A stretch of 64,000 nt of DNA from Rhexocercosporidium sp. MPI-PUGE-AT-0058 (Eukaryota > Ascomycota > Leotiomycetes > Helotiales): positions 1,550,001 to 1,614,000 of the forward strand of contig JAGTJL010000018.1 in assembly GCA_020746875.1 (NCBI GenBank), read 5' to 3'. Made by a program: the position numbers and the translations under genes. Shown here one piece after another: positions 45,831 through 57,539 of the stretch (position 1 is its first letter; each line of letters starts with the position of its first letter). A model generated the notes under the pieces. It saw only the letters and a list, made by a program, of their open reading frames with translations. It was not told the origin of the DNA and ran no database searches.

Positions 45831-48800
45831 TTTTAATTACTATTCTCTTACCGTTAGCCTGACTATTATATAATAGTTTAAATTAAAAGATTATTAATAA
45901 TAGCCTCAAGCCGACAAAAACAACGATTAAATACCCTAAGATACCAGGGAATCGCTAGAGATATACTAATAAATAATATTACCGTAATACAAGAACAACT
46001 TTAGGCTCTTAAAAAGCGGAACGATATCCTCGACAGCCTTATCGCTAAGCATCGTCAAATATACGGCGACGATTTCACGTAATATCTTCTTAAAATAATA
46101 ATAAAAACTTAACTCTTTTAACTTATTAAATTAAAAACTCTTGCGAATAACGGAGGTAATGTAAGGAGCTCCTTAATAATAGCCGACGAACCTCGGGCTT
46201 TACGCTAAGAGAAGGGCAAATATATAATCCCCTCGGAATATAAAGGAAAAAGCTATTAAGAACTTATAAAGTATTTGTAAGCTTATAATTATATTTTTAA
46301 CTACGATTTCGAAAGATTTCCGACTAATATAATTAAGATTAAATAAGCAGCAATACTATTTTATAAAGAACCGGTAAATGCTTAAGAAAAATCTAAAAAG
46401 TAAACTTTAAAGAAATTTAATATAATAACTTAAAAAGATTATAAGGAGTTTCTAAAGAATCTCTAATTACTGTTTATTTTAAAAAGGGTAATTAACTCTT
46501 AAGCTTATAAAATAGCCCGACAAAGAATTAGCTAGCCTATTAGTGAATTTATTAATTACTTAAAAGGATTAAAAGAATACTTCGAGCCTTTTATAAAGCG
46601 CTAACTGCGAGATATTCTCTTTAATAAGATTCGGCTTAAAGCTCGCTAAAAGATCGTCGAAAGTAGATAAGCTAACAAATTATAGACCTGTGAAAAAGTC
46701 ATTTTTATTATTATTTTTTAAGAAACTTATAATTTAGTAAAAGAGAATAATAAGAAGTAAAGAAAATTAAAAAATAAAAAAAAAAAACCTTTTTATAAGC
46801 TTTTATAAAGAGCTAGCGAAAGGCGAGATAGTTCCCGGCTAGAGTAATTTAATAAAGCTAACTTAAATAAAATCTTAATTAAAAAAAGTAAAAAGGGAAA
46901 TTATAAGTCAAAAGTCGAATATTACTTATATTATGAACTCGGCTATTACGTTAATAAATACTTAAAGACTAATGCCGGCGAGTCTAAAGATAAACGCCAA
47001 AAGAGCGCCTAACTTGCGGTAGCCTTTACGTTTTTATTAAAATCGATAAGTAAAAGGATAAAAATCTAATTAAAGATTTTATTAAATAAAGAATAAAAGA
47101 CGCTAATAGCCTTAATTAATAATAAAGCGGAAGACAATTTTGTCTTAAAGCTTATAATAAAGGAATGTGACTTATAACTTATTAATAAAGGATTAAAGAC
47201 ATTTCAGGCCCTTTTTAGCAATAAAAGTATCGTTTATAATATAGTTCTCGCTTAAATAAAGATTATAAATATACTTAAATAAATAAAGCTAAATACACTC
47301 TAGTTAAGAGTTATTAATATGCCGAGTATGGACTTAATTTTAAGATAGTCTTAATTAAAAGAAATTAATTTTTAAATTAGTTTTAAAATTAAATAATAAA
47401 AATACTTATATTAATTGAATAATACTTATAACTTTAATATTATAAGATTAAAAGAGTTTATATAAGTTATTAATAAAAAAGAGTCGCTTGCGTATACTAT
47501 AATGCTTAGCCTTAATATAGCGCGCTTATTAAACGCTAACGATATATTTATTATTTTATAATAATATTATAAATTTAAAGACGTCTTTTTAAAAGAAAAA
47601 GAGAACGAGCTACCCTTACTATAAGGTTACTAGCATGTTATCGACCTAAAACCGGGTGTAAAGCCTTTATATTCTTTAATTTATAACCTCTTCGAGACGG
47701 AACTGGAGGTTCTCTAGAACTATTTTAAATCCTTCGAAGCTAAAGAATAGATAAAGAAAAGCAAGAGTTTAATTAGAATTCTTATTTTATTTATAATAAA
47801 GAAAGATAATAGCCTTCGACTATATATTAATTATAAGGCTTTAAATTAGATTACGATTAAGGATTAATACCCTTTGCCGTTGATTAGCGAGACGCTAAAT
47901 AGACTCCGGGACGCGAAGATTTTTATTAATTTAGATTTATAAAATATATATTATTATATTAAAATTAAAAAAAGAGATAAGTAAAAGATTATATTCCGCA
48001 CCCGTTATGAGTATTACGAGTATTAAGTAATGCCGTTCGGACTATTTAATACGCCGGCGATATTTTAAGTATATATTAATAATATATTAGCGGGACTCGT
48101 AAATATTATTTATATTATTTATCTTAACGATATTTTAATATATTTAACGGATTTATTTTAATATAAAAACTATATTTATTAAATTTTTAAAAGACTACGA
48201 TAAGTAAATCTTTTTATTAAGCTGTCGAAATGCTCCTTTAATACTTAAAGTATAAACTTTTTAAGTTATATAATATTACCCGCTAAAGTATTAATAAAAT
48301 AAAGCTAAATAAATACTATTAAGGATTAATTAAAGCTTAAAAGTATTAGAAATATTTAAGTTTTTATTAGCTTCGCTAACTTTTACTAGCGCTTTATTAT
48401 AAACTTTTTAATTATTGCCTAATTAATAATAAGTTTGATAAGAGGTAAAAAGAAAAAGCAACTTACTTTTGCCTTTTATTAAGATATTATTAAAGAAGAG
48501 GCTTTTGACGCATTAAAAGATATATTTACGTTAGCCTCTTTTTTTATATACTTTGACTTTAATAAATTAAGAAAGCTAAAGACTAATGCGTCTGGATTTG
48601 CAATTACAGAAATTCTCTTTTAACTTAGCGAGTAACCGGTAAGAGATAAGGGAAAGGCCGTATAACACCTTATTGCATTCTTTAATAAGAAGCTAGATAT
48701 TATTAAATTAAATTATAAAGTATATAATTAAGAACTCTTTGCGATTATTAAGTACTTTATATATTAAAGGCACTATTTAAAAGGTAGTCTAACCCTTATT

Positions 48801-51149
48801 AAAGTATTAATAGACTATAATAACTTCCGTTATTTTATAATAACGACGGTACTAAGCCGGCGACAAATTAAATAGGCTTTAAAGTTATTTAAATATAACT
48901 TTATAATAATCTATAAGAAAGGAAAGAATAATCCCGTAAATAAACCCTTGCGTAAGCTTAATTATAAGCTAATAAAGGATAAAGAAAATATTATATTTTT
49001 TACTTTATAAAATAAGTTGTAAAGCGTATTTTAAAATAAGTTAATTCGCGTGCCTAATATAACTAATTATACGACGGAGAGCATCCGGCGAGAAGACAAT
49101 AATATATTATATTAATTAACTTATATCCCTTAACTTACTGGCGATAATATTATAATAAATACGTTAACCGAGACTATAAAAATAACTTTTACGTTTAATT
49201 AATAATATATTCTTATATAATTTAATAGTTCTTAGAACTTATTTAAAAGTATAAATAACTTCTTACGTAAAACCGGCAAGAAGTAAAACGCTGGCTAATG
49301 TAATTATAAATATATTATATTACGGTTTCTTATAACGAGAATTATAAGAGTCGAAACGGCAAATTTTAAATCGAACTCGCTTCTTTTATTATTTTTAAAA
49401 TTATAAAAAAAGGACGCTTTAATTATTAAAAAACGAGCTAGATTATAAAATACCAGGGATTTAAATTAGAATATTAATAATAATAGTTTACTAAGATATC
49501 GGCGAATAGCTTACGTCTCTTAAGATAATGCCGTTCGTAGTGGAATTATAAAAATATATTATAATAATTTAATTATAAGCTATTTTAATTATAAAAAGAT
49601 ATTAAAACTTATTTAGCGGAAGTATTTTTAATTAAAAATGTTAATAAACGTTAAAAAATACGTTAAGATTTATAATATTTATTAAAGAATAAAGGCAAGA
49701 CGTAAAAAAGTAATTGGCGAAATATAAGCGCTAAACTAACTTAATAAACTATTTAAATTAATTATAATAGACTTTATTATAAATTTAATACTTTATAAAA
49801 GTAATACTATAAGTAAAGTCTTTAATAATTTATTAATAATTATCGACAAATTTATTAAAAATATTAAATATATTTTATACTTAAAAACCATCGATACACT
49901 GCTTTTAGCACGCTTATTTATTAATTATTAATTTAAGGATTACGAGCTGCCTGTAACGATTATTATAAACAGAAGCTTTATATTTACTTTAAAATTCTAG
50001 ACGGAACTTTACTTTTATTTGCGAATAACGAGAGGCCTTTCGACGGCGTTTCACCCGCAAATAAACGAATAAATAAAGCGACAGAATTAAGCCTTAAAAG
50101 CGTGGCTAAAGTATTTTATTTATTATTTATAAGACGATTAAATAGATTTCCTGCCCTTAACGAAGTTCGCGTATATAAACACTTACTATGAGTTTATTAA
50201 AATAACTCCGAATGAGGCTAAATACAGTATATCGCTAAATTCTCGCTAAGGAATCGAGGACGACCTTATAAGAGAGGAGATACCGACTATTAAAGAATAA
50301 ATAAAAGAAGTTATTAAGAAACGCTAAGAGTTAAAAACTAATTAGCAAAGAATTAAAGAAAACTAAGCGAAATAATATAATAAGAACTATTACTTTATGG
50401 AATTTAAAATTAAATAATAAGTCTTACTTTTATTAAGAAATATTAAGACAGTCCATTTAAATAAAAAGCTAAATTATTAATTCTTAAAGCCTTTTAAGAT
50501 TATTAAAAGAATCGGAAAATAAGCGTATAAGTTAGAATTACCTTTTAAATATAGCCGTTTATATAACGTCTTTTATATATTATTATTGGAGTCGTACTAG
50601 TAAAGACCCGGTAAATCGTCGAAAGTCGTTTAATTTAACTTTATTAATAAAAAAGAATAATAAATTATTAAGACTTTCTTAAATTAACGAGTAATTAAAA
50701 GTAAAAAATAATACCTTATTAAATAAAAAGGATTTAGCCTAGCGTATAATTCTTAAAAGCTAATAAAGAACCTTATTAATCTCTAAGAGTTAATTAAGTT
50801 ATTAAAAGGACGAAACGCTACAAAAAGAAAGGCGAAGCGCCGGCAAAAATAAGCTTATAACTTTTTACTTTTTCGAAGGGTTCGAGGGAGAGTCGCTAAG
50901 GTCACGCCGACGACTCGCTAAAGATATATTATAATATTATATATCTTTTTGCTTTTGCTTATAAGATTTTATAATTTTAAAAGCGTATTAAATATTATAA
51001 TTTAAACAATAATATTTAAGGGAAAAAGGAGCTTATATTATTTATTCGCGCTATAATAAGAACGTAATACTTAAGAAAATCAAAAAATTAAAGTGCCTCG
51101 CCGAGCAAACGCCAGTCCCTCGCCAATAAATCGTTAAATAAAAACCTTA

Positions 51150-52160
51150 AATTTATCTTTAAATAGCAATAGTAGACTTATTTTTACTACTTAAGTTTTT
51201 AATAATATTAATATAGCTATTATCTTTAGCAGCTCCGGCTTTAAAGTCTTTAATTATACCGTCTTTAAAAGAGTTAAAGTAGACCTTTTAGAAGTCCTTC
51301 GCCGGAGGTTAATAAGAAATTCACTAGCAAATATTAGTTTTACTTATTTCTCGGAGTCCGGAAATCTTAATTATAAGCTTAATATTACTTTCCTTTAAGT
51401 CCTCGAATTCTTAAGAAAGAGTTAAGATTAGCGCGCCGCGTAGCCTATTAATTGCCGATATAATGCTAATATAAAGCTCCTTAATTAAAGACACTATAAG
51501 CTTTTATAAAGACTTTTGAACTTTAGCGTCAGAAACCTTAATAAAATAATTAATACGACGCTTCTTTTAATTAAAAATAAATTAAGTAGTATTAAGATTA
51601 GCTTACTTAATCTTATTAAAATTAAATTAAGAAGTAGTTTTAAAGAGATCGTCGAGAAATAATTTTAACTTAGCCAAGACCTCGCCGGTTATTAGCTTAT
51701 GCCTCGCTAGCGAGCAAAAAAAATTTAACTTATTAACTCATACGGCTTGCCCTTTTTATAATAATTTAAATACTTTATAATAAATAAATTAAAGTTATTA
51801 AAGCATTAGAAATCGAGGAACTCTTGGACCTCGCCGGCGCAACGTAAGTATAGCTCCTGATAAACGTCGCTTTTATTTATAATAGCTCTACTTAAAGATC
51901 GAATACGCGTATCTTTCTTTCTTTTAAATAGAATTCGTTAAAAAGATCAGACGTTATCCTTAAAATCTTTATTATTATTATTTTAGTCGCTAATATTAGT
52001 TATTTTTAAGGAAATTGCTGAGGTTCGCTAGCGTTTAATTAAGGTATTATTAGCGTTAATCGCGGTAAAGCTAAGTATTTTGCTTTTGCGCTTACGCTTA
52101 AAGGAACCGCCGGCTAAATACTTATTAAAAGACGATATTATCAAGATCAAAGGGTAGTTG
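51150..52160 (-). other. Antisense coding-like segment at the 3' end of the Ty3 element
   Basis: Reading the minus strand from about 52160 gives long coding-like pieces broken by TAG/TAA, for example KSDVYQELYLRCAGEVQEFL near 51870-51800 and SGLREISKTNI, FNSFKDGIIKDFKAGAAK near 51400-51220. It is opposite to gag-pol. It may be an extra antisense gene or a nested older insertion. Function unknown. Confidence 0.35.
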
Positions 52161-52408
52161 TAACTTATAGTCTACTATAATTATTATTATTAATTAAGAA
52201 AGGTTATAAGGAGGGAGAAGTATTATATACTTAGTAAGCGCTAGGCCCCTCCTATTAATAGCTTTTACCTTACTTTATTTTCTTTAGAATTCACTTTTAA
52301 AATAAATAATAGAAAATTTAATTCGTTGGCGAATCGCTAATATAACGCTAGCTAAGGGCCATAATATATCCTTACTTTTAGGACAAAAGTAAATAAAAGG
52401 GGAGATAT

Positions 52409-52597
52409 TATAATAGTTTATGCTCTTAGCGCTAATTATGTAATTACTGCCCTTATAAAAACAGTAAAGGAGAAGAGGTAATCTTCCCTCCTTAGCAATT
52501 AGCTTTTATATAATTCAAATATCACTAGCGAGTCTACAGCGCTTCTCTAGCTATTCTATTGTGCCATAGTCACCTCAGCGTGCCAGTGATCATTACA
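52409..52597 (+). repeat. 3' LTR of the Ty3/gypsy element
   Basis: 189 bases starting TATAATAGTTTA and ending CATTACA. It aligns without gaps to the 5' LTR; each LTR has its RIP changes mainly on the side facing the element. Confidence 0.92.
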
Positions 52598-52758
52598 CCT
52601 GCAGCAGCAGCTTCAAATCGCGATTTGCATACCTCGCAAGGTTCCGAGGCTCCCTTTGGGTCCAGGCCCTCCAGCTCCGGGCCCAGGCACTCCATCACGT
52701 ATCTTGTACTTCCAAGGCATAATGAAGCTGAATTCAAAGCTAGCTCTGGTGCCGACAT

Positions 52759-53430
52759 ACTGGGAGCGAGACCAGACACGTTGAGATGTTTGTGTTTTTG
52801 TTATTTGATCGCTCTATCTGAGACCTTCGAGGGTCTGACATGGCTCGAGCGCCGCACTAGCTCGAACTAACCCAAACAAGACGCCTATCCTGATTTTTGG
52901 TTTATATTGTTTTTCCCCCCGTATTTTAGAAGTTAATGTTAGCTGATACGTAACATAGCACAGGAGTGCCCTTTCAGCCATTGATAGATTCAAAATCTAA
53001 CATTAGGGAAAGGTAGACTCCGAGCGGGCCGAGGAGAACACAAATTAAAAATCCGTATCTTGAAAGCTGTCAGGGTATGCACGTAAATTTACATCGGGTA
53101 ATCGGTGGTTAAGGGACGATGGAAACATATAGAATCAAGGAAGTCAGGGCTAGGGCAGACCCAATTTTATGCTGTATACTAGCAGAGCTTTGCTGTGGAG
53201 CCTCTTTCTCGTAGACAATTTTCACTATTGAGTCGAGACCTCGTTCTAGTTCCTGTACCTTGACCAAAGCCACCCTTGACAGTACCCCGGAATACCGAGC
53301 ACGAATACAGGAAGCTTTCTCTCACTAATTGCAAAGAATATTCGATCCCTCCCCTGGCGCTATAAGGTTACCAAAGCCATTTCCAAAGAGGGTGAGAGCT
53401 CCAATTTGTCTGAAACATTTCACCCGCTGC
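52759..53430. other. Upstream of the interrupted minus-strand gene; no gene seen
   Basis: Only short frames. It likely contains the promoter of that gene. GC-normal with scattered AT patches. Confidence 0.35.
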
Positions 53431-53449
53431 CGGAATTCTGTAGTTGTAT

Positions 53450-53760
53450 CACTCGTGGTACGGCATTTAAGCCTCTAACAATTTCCATAACTTCGTACCC
53501 TCTAGCTTCCTCCCTGTAAGGTGGACCGCAATATCTTGAGAGGTGCGCATCTTAGTTTGATGGCCATACATCTGCTCCATTGCATCGTACACCTCTAGCG
53601 CGGCCTCCTGAAAGCTCCATAGCTACTTGACTTCCTTCCTCGAACTTTGGTCTGTTTGTGAAGGATCAAGTTCAACTGTCCTGGAGTATTCCACATCCTC
53701 AAATATTTCGAGCTCTTTGTTCGATCTTTTTTTTGGGGGCCTTCAACGCTGCTGCCCCAG
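53450..53760 (-). pseudogene. Decayed coding fragment, unknown family
   Basis: The minus strand reads LEIFEDVEYSRTVELDPSQT, then a TAG, then LWSFQEAALEVYDAMEQMYG and MRTSQDIAVHLTGRKLEG, followed by a frame change to YEVMEIVRGLNAVPR. The stop is of the TAG type that a single CpA-to-TpA change makes. No domain recognised. Confidence 0.4.
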
Positions 53761-53909
53761 TCCCTGGATTCGAGGTTGCATATTCAAACTTAGAGTCGAA
53801 ATTAAGGTCAGGGTAATAACTTTTAGAAGAAAGCTAGCAACAAATAATATAGAGAAAAACACTGGCAGCATCAAGAGGGTATCCGCGTCGAGCTGGCATA
53901 TCGAATAGA

Positions 53910-55400
53910 CCTATATGCATATCTTTAGATGCGTTGATCATAATCCTGCCATAAATCGACTTTCTCTGTAATTAAAGAGTCCCGTGTACCCTTTTTAAGA
54001 GCTATACTAACATTAACTAGCTTCCCGATCCCAGAAGATAATTTTTCGGCATAGGCACGCATGATATTTTGGTACAGCCTTTTAGGAGTTCCTGCAAAAG
54101 ATTAGCCAAATTTCCTCGAGTTCTTACTTTAGTCACTTGCCGATTTAAATTTCAACGTGTCAAGACGAAGCCAAGAAATTACGAACAAAATCTAAGCAAA
54201 AGTAATCAACAACTTCTGAAGAAACCTTATCAAGGCGGAGCTCTTCTACTTTTAGATACGATATTCTGCTCTCGTCTTGATTAATCAGGAAGTGCCAGAG
54301 TACAGAATTACCAAGGCGCTATACTAGAATAAACATTATAATATATCCTTTAAGCACAAAGCGACTACTGAAAATAGTTGCTCGATAGGCTTGTCCCAAT
54401 TAAGCCATATTATTAAGTATAATTTCCAGGCCTTTCTCGTCGGCCCGCTTAGGAATTAGATACCACTTGGCAATAAAAGGATTATTAAACAAAGGGTGCC
54501 AGTAGGTCTTTAATATTTTTGTATTATAGATTTGCTAAAGAGGGAAATTTCCAAGGTCAGGTTAAATATTAATGCCGCAGTCGTTAACTTTTCGGTCCTT
54601 GGAATAGTATATGCAATCACACCTTCTGCCCCAGTCGTGCGTAGAATAGCACCAAACTACCCTAGAACTTCCCTAACCTCGGCCACAGATAATAGCGAAC
54701 AGGGGGCAGTCAGATTTATACTTAAGCTGGAAATAGTAATATAAAGCTTAGTATTATCGGAAGCGTTCTGCGGCAAGATAGTATTGTCTTAGAAAAAGAG
54801 GCTTTAGCAGATGATACTTACGTGTTTTCTTATATAAATTATTATCGACTATAGCTTTTAGTATTCGAAGAAGCTCTTCTCCATAAGTAGGCCAAGACTA
54901 TAAAACGTAGCTATAACAAATAATTAACTGTACCTCTACTTTAGAGCCGACTAATACTAGAACCTCCTTAAGTTTTGTCCGAATTCCATTAATATATTAA
55001 TTAATTAAAAATATAGCTAAACAAATAATTAACCTCAAATCTAGCTTTATAAATTAGCTAATTATGTCCTCGCTTTTCTTTATTATCGTTTAAGTTTTAA
55101 CGGATATCTTACTAAAGGCTAGCAAGCATATCTCTTATATTAAGGACTAAGACTGACCGCAACTTCTTAATAAGCAGCTAGTTATATGCCAGACTCTCGA
55201 GAAGGAAGCTTTTTATCTCACCGAACTATGACTCTAAAGATCTTATAATAATATAAACAAAAGAAAAGTGTAGCTGTAGAGGTGTATCAGAATCTCGACT
55301 ACAAGGAATAGTAGTTGCTAGTATCATTTCCGCAGTTAATGCCAGATAGAACATTATCAAGAACTGGCCCGCTCTGCTTCCAGCTGGCAGCGACCCATGC
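53910..55400. other. Degenerate, moderately AT-rich sequence
   Basis: No reading frame with family character on either strand. Probably an old transposon relic or decayed spacer. Confidence 0.35.
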
Positions 55401-56101
55401 TCATGAGTACAATCGTAACGCAGTGATGGTGCTCTCCAGAGCTACAAACCCAGCCTTGACCTCTTCGAAATCCGGCATTGCGAGGGTAAATTGCTTTCTC
55501 TGCAGCTTCAGACAGGCTACGCTGTTCTTCACCATAACGGCATGGGGATGTGTCGGGCCAAGAAGTTCCGTGAAACTTTCCAGAATTTTGTCGAGCAGCT
55601 GTTGGGCAGCGTCACCTCTTCCATCGTGTCTCATCACTTCTACTCTGCTGTGAGCCGCCATGAGAGTGTTGGATCATATCATTTCAGAAGCGCCATGTTC
55701 TCATCGTAGGAGAGCTTCGACATGGACTCGGCTCTCAACAGGTTCCCCGTCTCGCGATACACAATGCCGAGTCCATCGAATATGCAAAACAAAACAGGGC
55801 TCTTCGGATCCAGAAATTCGAGCACAGTTATTGCAAGCTGGTAGCGTTCCAGTGCTTCCTCGGTTTTGCCCGCTTCGTGCAGAATCTCGGCCAAGTCAAA
55901 ATTCGCCAGACTGACATGGACATCGTCATGGCCCATGAGACGGATGGATTCTGACAGCACTTCTCTGAGCATGAACTCGGCTTCTTGGAACTTCCCTTGA
56001 AGCCTGAGCATTACCCCGAGATTGCTTCGAATACGCATGGTCAAAGGGTGGTTGAAACCATAACGCTTCTTGTGTAGCGTATGACTTTGCCCAGCCCAAG
56101 T
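55401..56101 (-). pseudogene. TPR-repeat (kinesin-light-chain-like) gene fragment
   Basis: From 56101 the minus strand reads LHKKRYGFNHPLTMRIRSNL, then TPR units: LGVMLRLQGKFQEAEFMLRE, FDLAEILHEAGKTEEALERY, DGLGIVYRETGNLLRAESMS. The frame stops at TGA 55679 and continues in another frame from 55661 (HSRVEVMRHDGRGDAAQQLL, then LGPTHPHAVMVKNSVACLKL). Each unit has the 42-residue spacing and the HPxTxxxxxNLG pattern of fungal NB-ARC/TPR or kinesin-light-chain-type tails. The 5' end is lost where AT-rich sequence begins at about 56100, so any NTPase domain is missing. A frameshift between the two parts also indicates decay. Confidence 0.65.
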
Positions 56102-56240
56102 TCAGCCTACAGCAGCCTGCCTCCGCCTGCCTCCGCTTAAACCTTAATATATTCATCTCAGCCTGCCTACGCCTAGCTCATAGGAAATGCTCCGCCTGTC
56201 TTAATAAAGGGGGTAGCAGGCTGAGACTAGGCAAGGTATT
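56102..56240. repeat. CCTGCCTCCG-rich junction sequence
   Basis: Several copies of cctgcctccgc/cctgcctacgc occur at 56110-56205, with a reverse copy agcaggctga at 56216. Clustered short GC motifs next to an AT-rich body recall subterminal repeats of DNA transposons, but no partner end was found. Confidence 0.4.
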
Positions 56241-57400
56241 TTTAGGGCAGTTTTAGAATATAGGAAATTATAAGATTATTACTTAATAGGGTTTAAAAGT
56301 AACTTATAATTAATAAAAAATATATAATATTAGGCTATATTAGCACTTATTTTAAGTAATAATTATATTACTTTACATAATTTAATATATTTATATAAAC
56401 GTAAGAAGTAAACTTTAGATTTTTTGCTATCAGATTTTCTCGATTTTAAGTTAACGCCTACACTAGCCCTTCTATTATAGCCTCTCCTTCTTTAATTATA
56501 AATACGCTTATTAATATCGACGACGACTCTTTGAAATTAACCTCTTTACGAATTAGGAATACGCTAACTAATCCTTTTTATAGTAATACGCCGGAAATTA
56601 AAGCTTTAAAAGATGTAAGTAATAATGATAAAATAAACGTATATATAAAAGCTTTAGCTATAATACCTTTATAGAATCGGATCAAAATTAAAGCGGTTCT
56701 TTACGTTAAATACGACTTATATCGCATTAAAAAGAGAGCTCAAAACTATATGGTATTAATATCTTAAGTAAGCCTAGGAATTAATTTAATCCACGCTAAG
56801 TTAATACGCTTAAATACTACGTCTTTAACGACTAATATAAATAAAACGTGATTATAAAGGCAAACCTTTACTTAATCGAAAGCATTAAGATTACTAATAG
56901 TGCCGTTATACGTAATTTTCTACGGCAAACAGTCAGAATAAGATCGATTACCTCCTTTCTTATAATATTACTTAATATAGCCGGAAAAAGCCTTTATAAC
57001 TACGAATTAATTCAGTCTATAAAAACCTAGAGCTAGTTTCTATACGCCAATTCGAAGCTTATACCTTTTTTTATATATATAGTCAAAAAATAGCTTTTTA
57101 TAAATACTTTAATAGCTTTTATAGTTGTTTATTAATTATTTCTTACGTTAATAATTAATACTCTTTTTCTTAAGTTCTTAAACGTGTTATACCTTAATAT
57201 TATACTTTTTTTTACTTAAGGCAACGAAAACTATACGTGAATAAGTAATATTAACTTTTGTTGCAGGTTTATGCTGGTTTAAGTCACGGGTTAGTTATGT
57301 GGACAGAGTCGGATGTAAACTCTGCTACGCTAGTCAGATTACTAGTTATTAAAGAGCATATCTGCAGATCGCATAATTATTATAATTAATATTATAAGTC
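56241..57400. other. AT-rich, RIP-like sequence
   Basis: Nothing codes here now. A GC-normal patch at about 57255-57375 (cacgggttagttatgtggacagag cut short) may be part of an LTR or leader of the gag-like relic that follows. Confidence 0.35.
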
Positions 57401-57539
57401 AATTAATAACTTTATAATTTAATGCTTTCTAGTTTAGTCGTGATTATCTTAGTAATAAGTTATGAGCCCTACTAGCCTAAATTAAATATACTCTTAGTTT
57501 TACTAAAATTATCGCTTTCTTAAAAGAACAAGCTCTTAC

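Larger units (their letters stand above)
45642..52597 (+). mobile_element. Complete Ty3/gypsy LTR retrotransposon with chromodomain, RIP-mutated
   Basis: Two 189-base LTRs and a perfect 5-base target duplication cctgc (45637-45641, 52598-52602) define 6956 bases. A purine tract (aaaaggggaga) stands just before the 3' LTR, giving plus orientation. A gag-like part leads to a zinc-knuckle site at 46920-46961 whose four ligands are all Tyr codons. Reverse transcriptase lies at about 47815-48150 (RYEYYEY, VMPFGLFNTPAIF, then YLND where YxDD is expected at 48120). RNase H is near 48480-48800 (FINKKLD-like, NASGFAITEILF) and integrase at about 49250-50400. A chromodomain-like end is at about 50640-50760. 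The order RT, RNase H, integrase is that of Ty3/gypsy. Stops are everywhere, so it is dead. Some 1.6 kb between the chromodomain and the 3' LTR carries coding-like frames on the opposite strand. Confidence 0.92.
43089..52758 (-). pseudogene. Minus-strand gene of unknown function, split by the Ty3 element
   Basis: Exon 1 starts at ATG 52758 (MSAPELALNSASLCLG) and ends FEAAAAG at 52599. The gene resumes left of the retroelement at 45641. The original donor (GCAG|GTAAGT) is at 45637, and a phase-matching exon begins after ctctgccag near 45550 (LARDGNEQSVHGASRFAIEK). Then one frame runs from about 45370 to 43920 with NDQLYREMQLDSVSHT, the acidic/basic linker PNPESDSGSEFEPELKSK, and YVAFVMAAILHELLLLW. 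It has one internal TGA at 44771-44769. A further exon (EYLEDANISAAERGLV...) and intron at about 43730-43681 lead to a Ser/Thr-rich end at 43089. No domain recognised. The insertion and the TGA make a working product doubtful. Confidence 0.55.
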
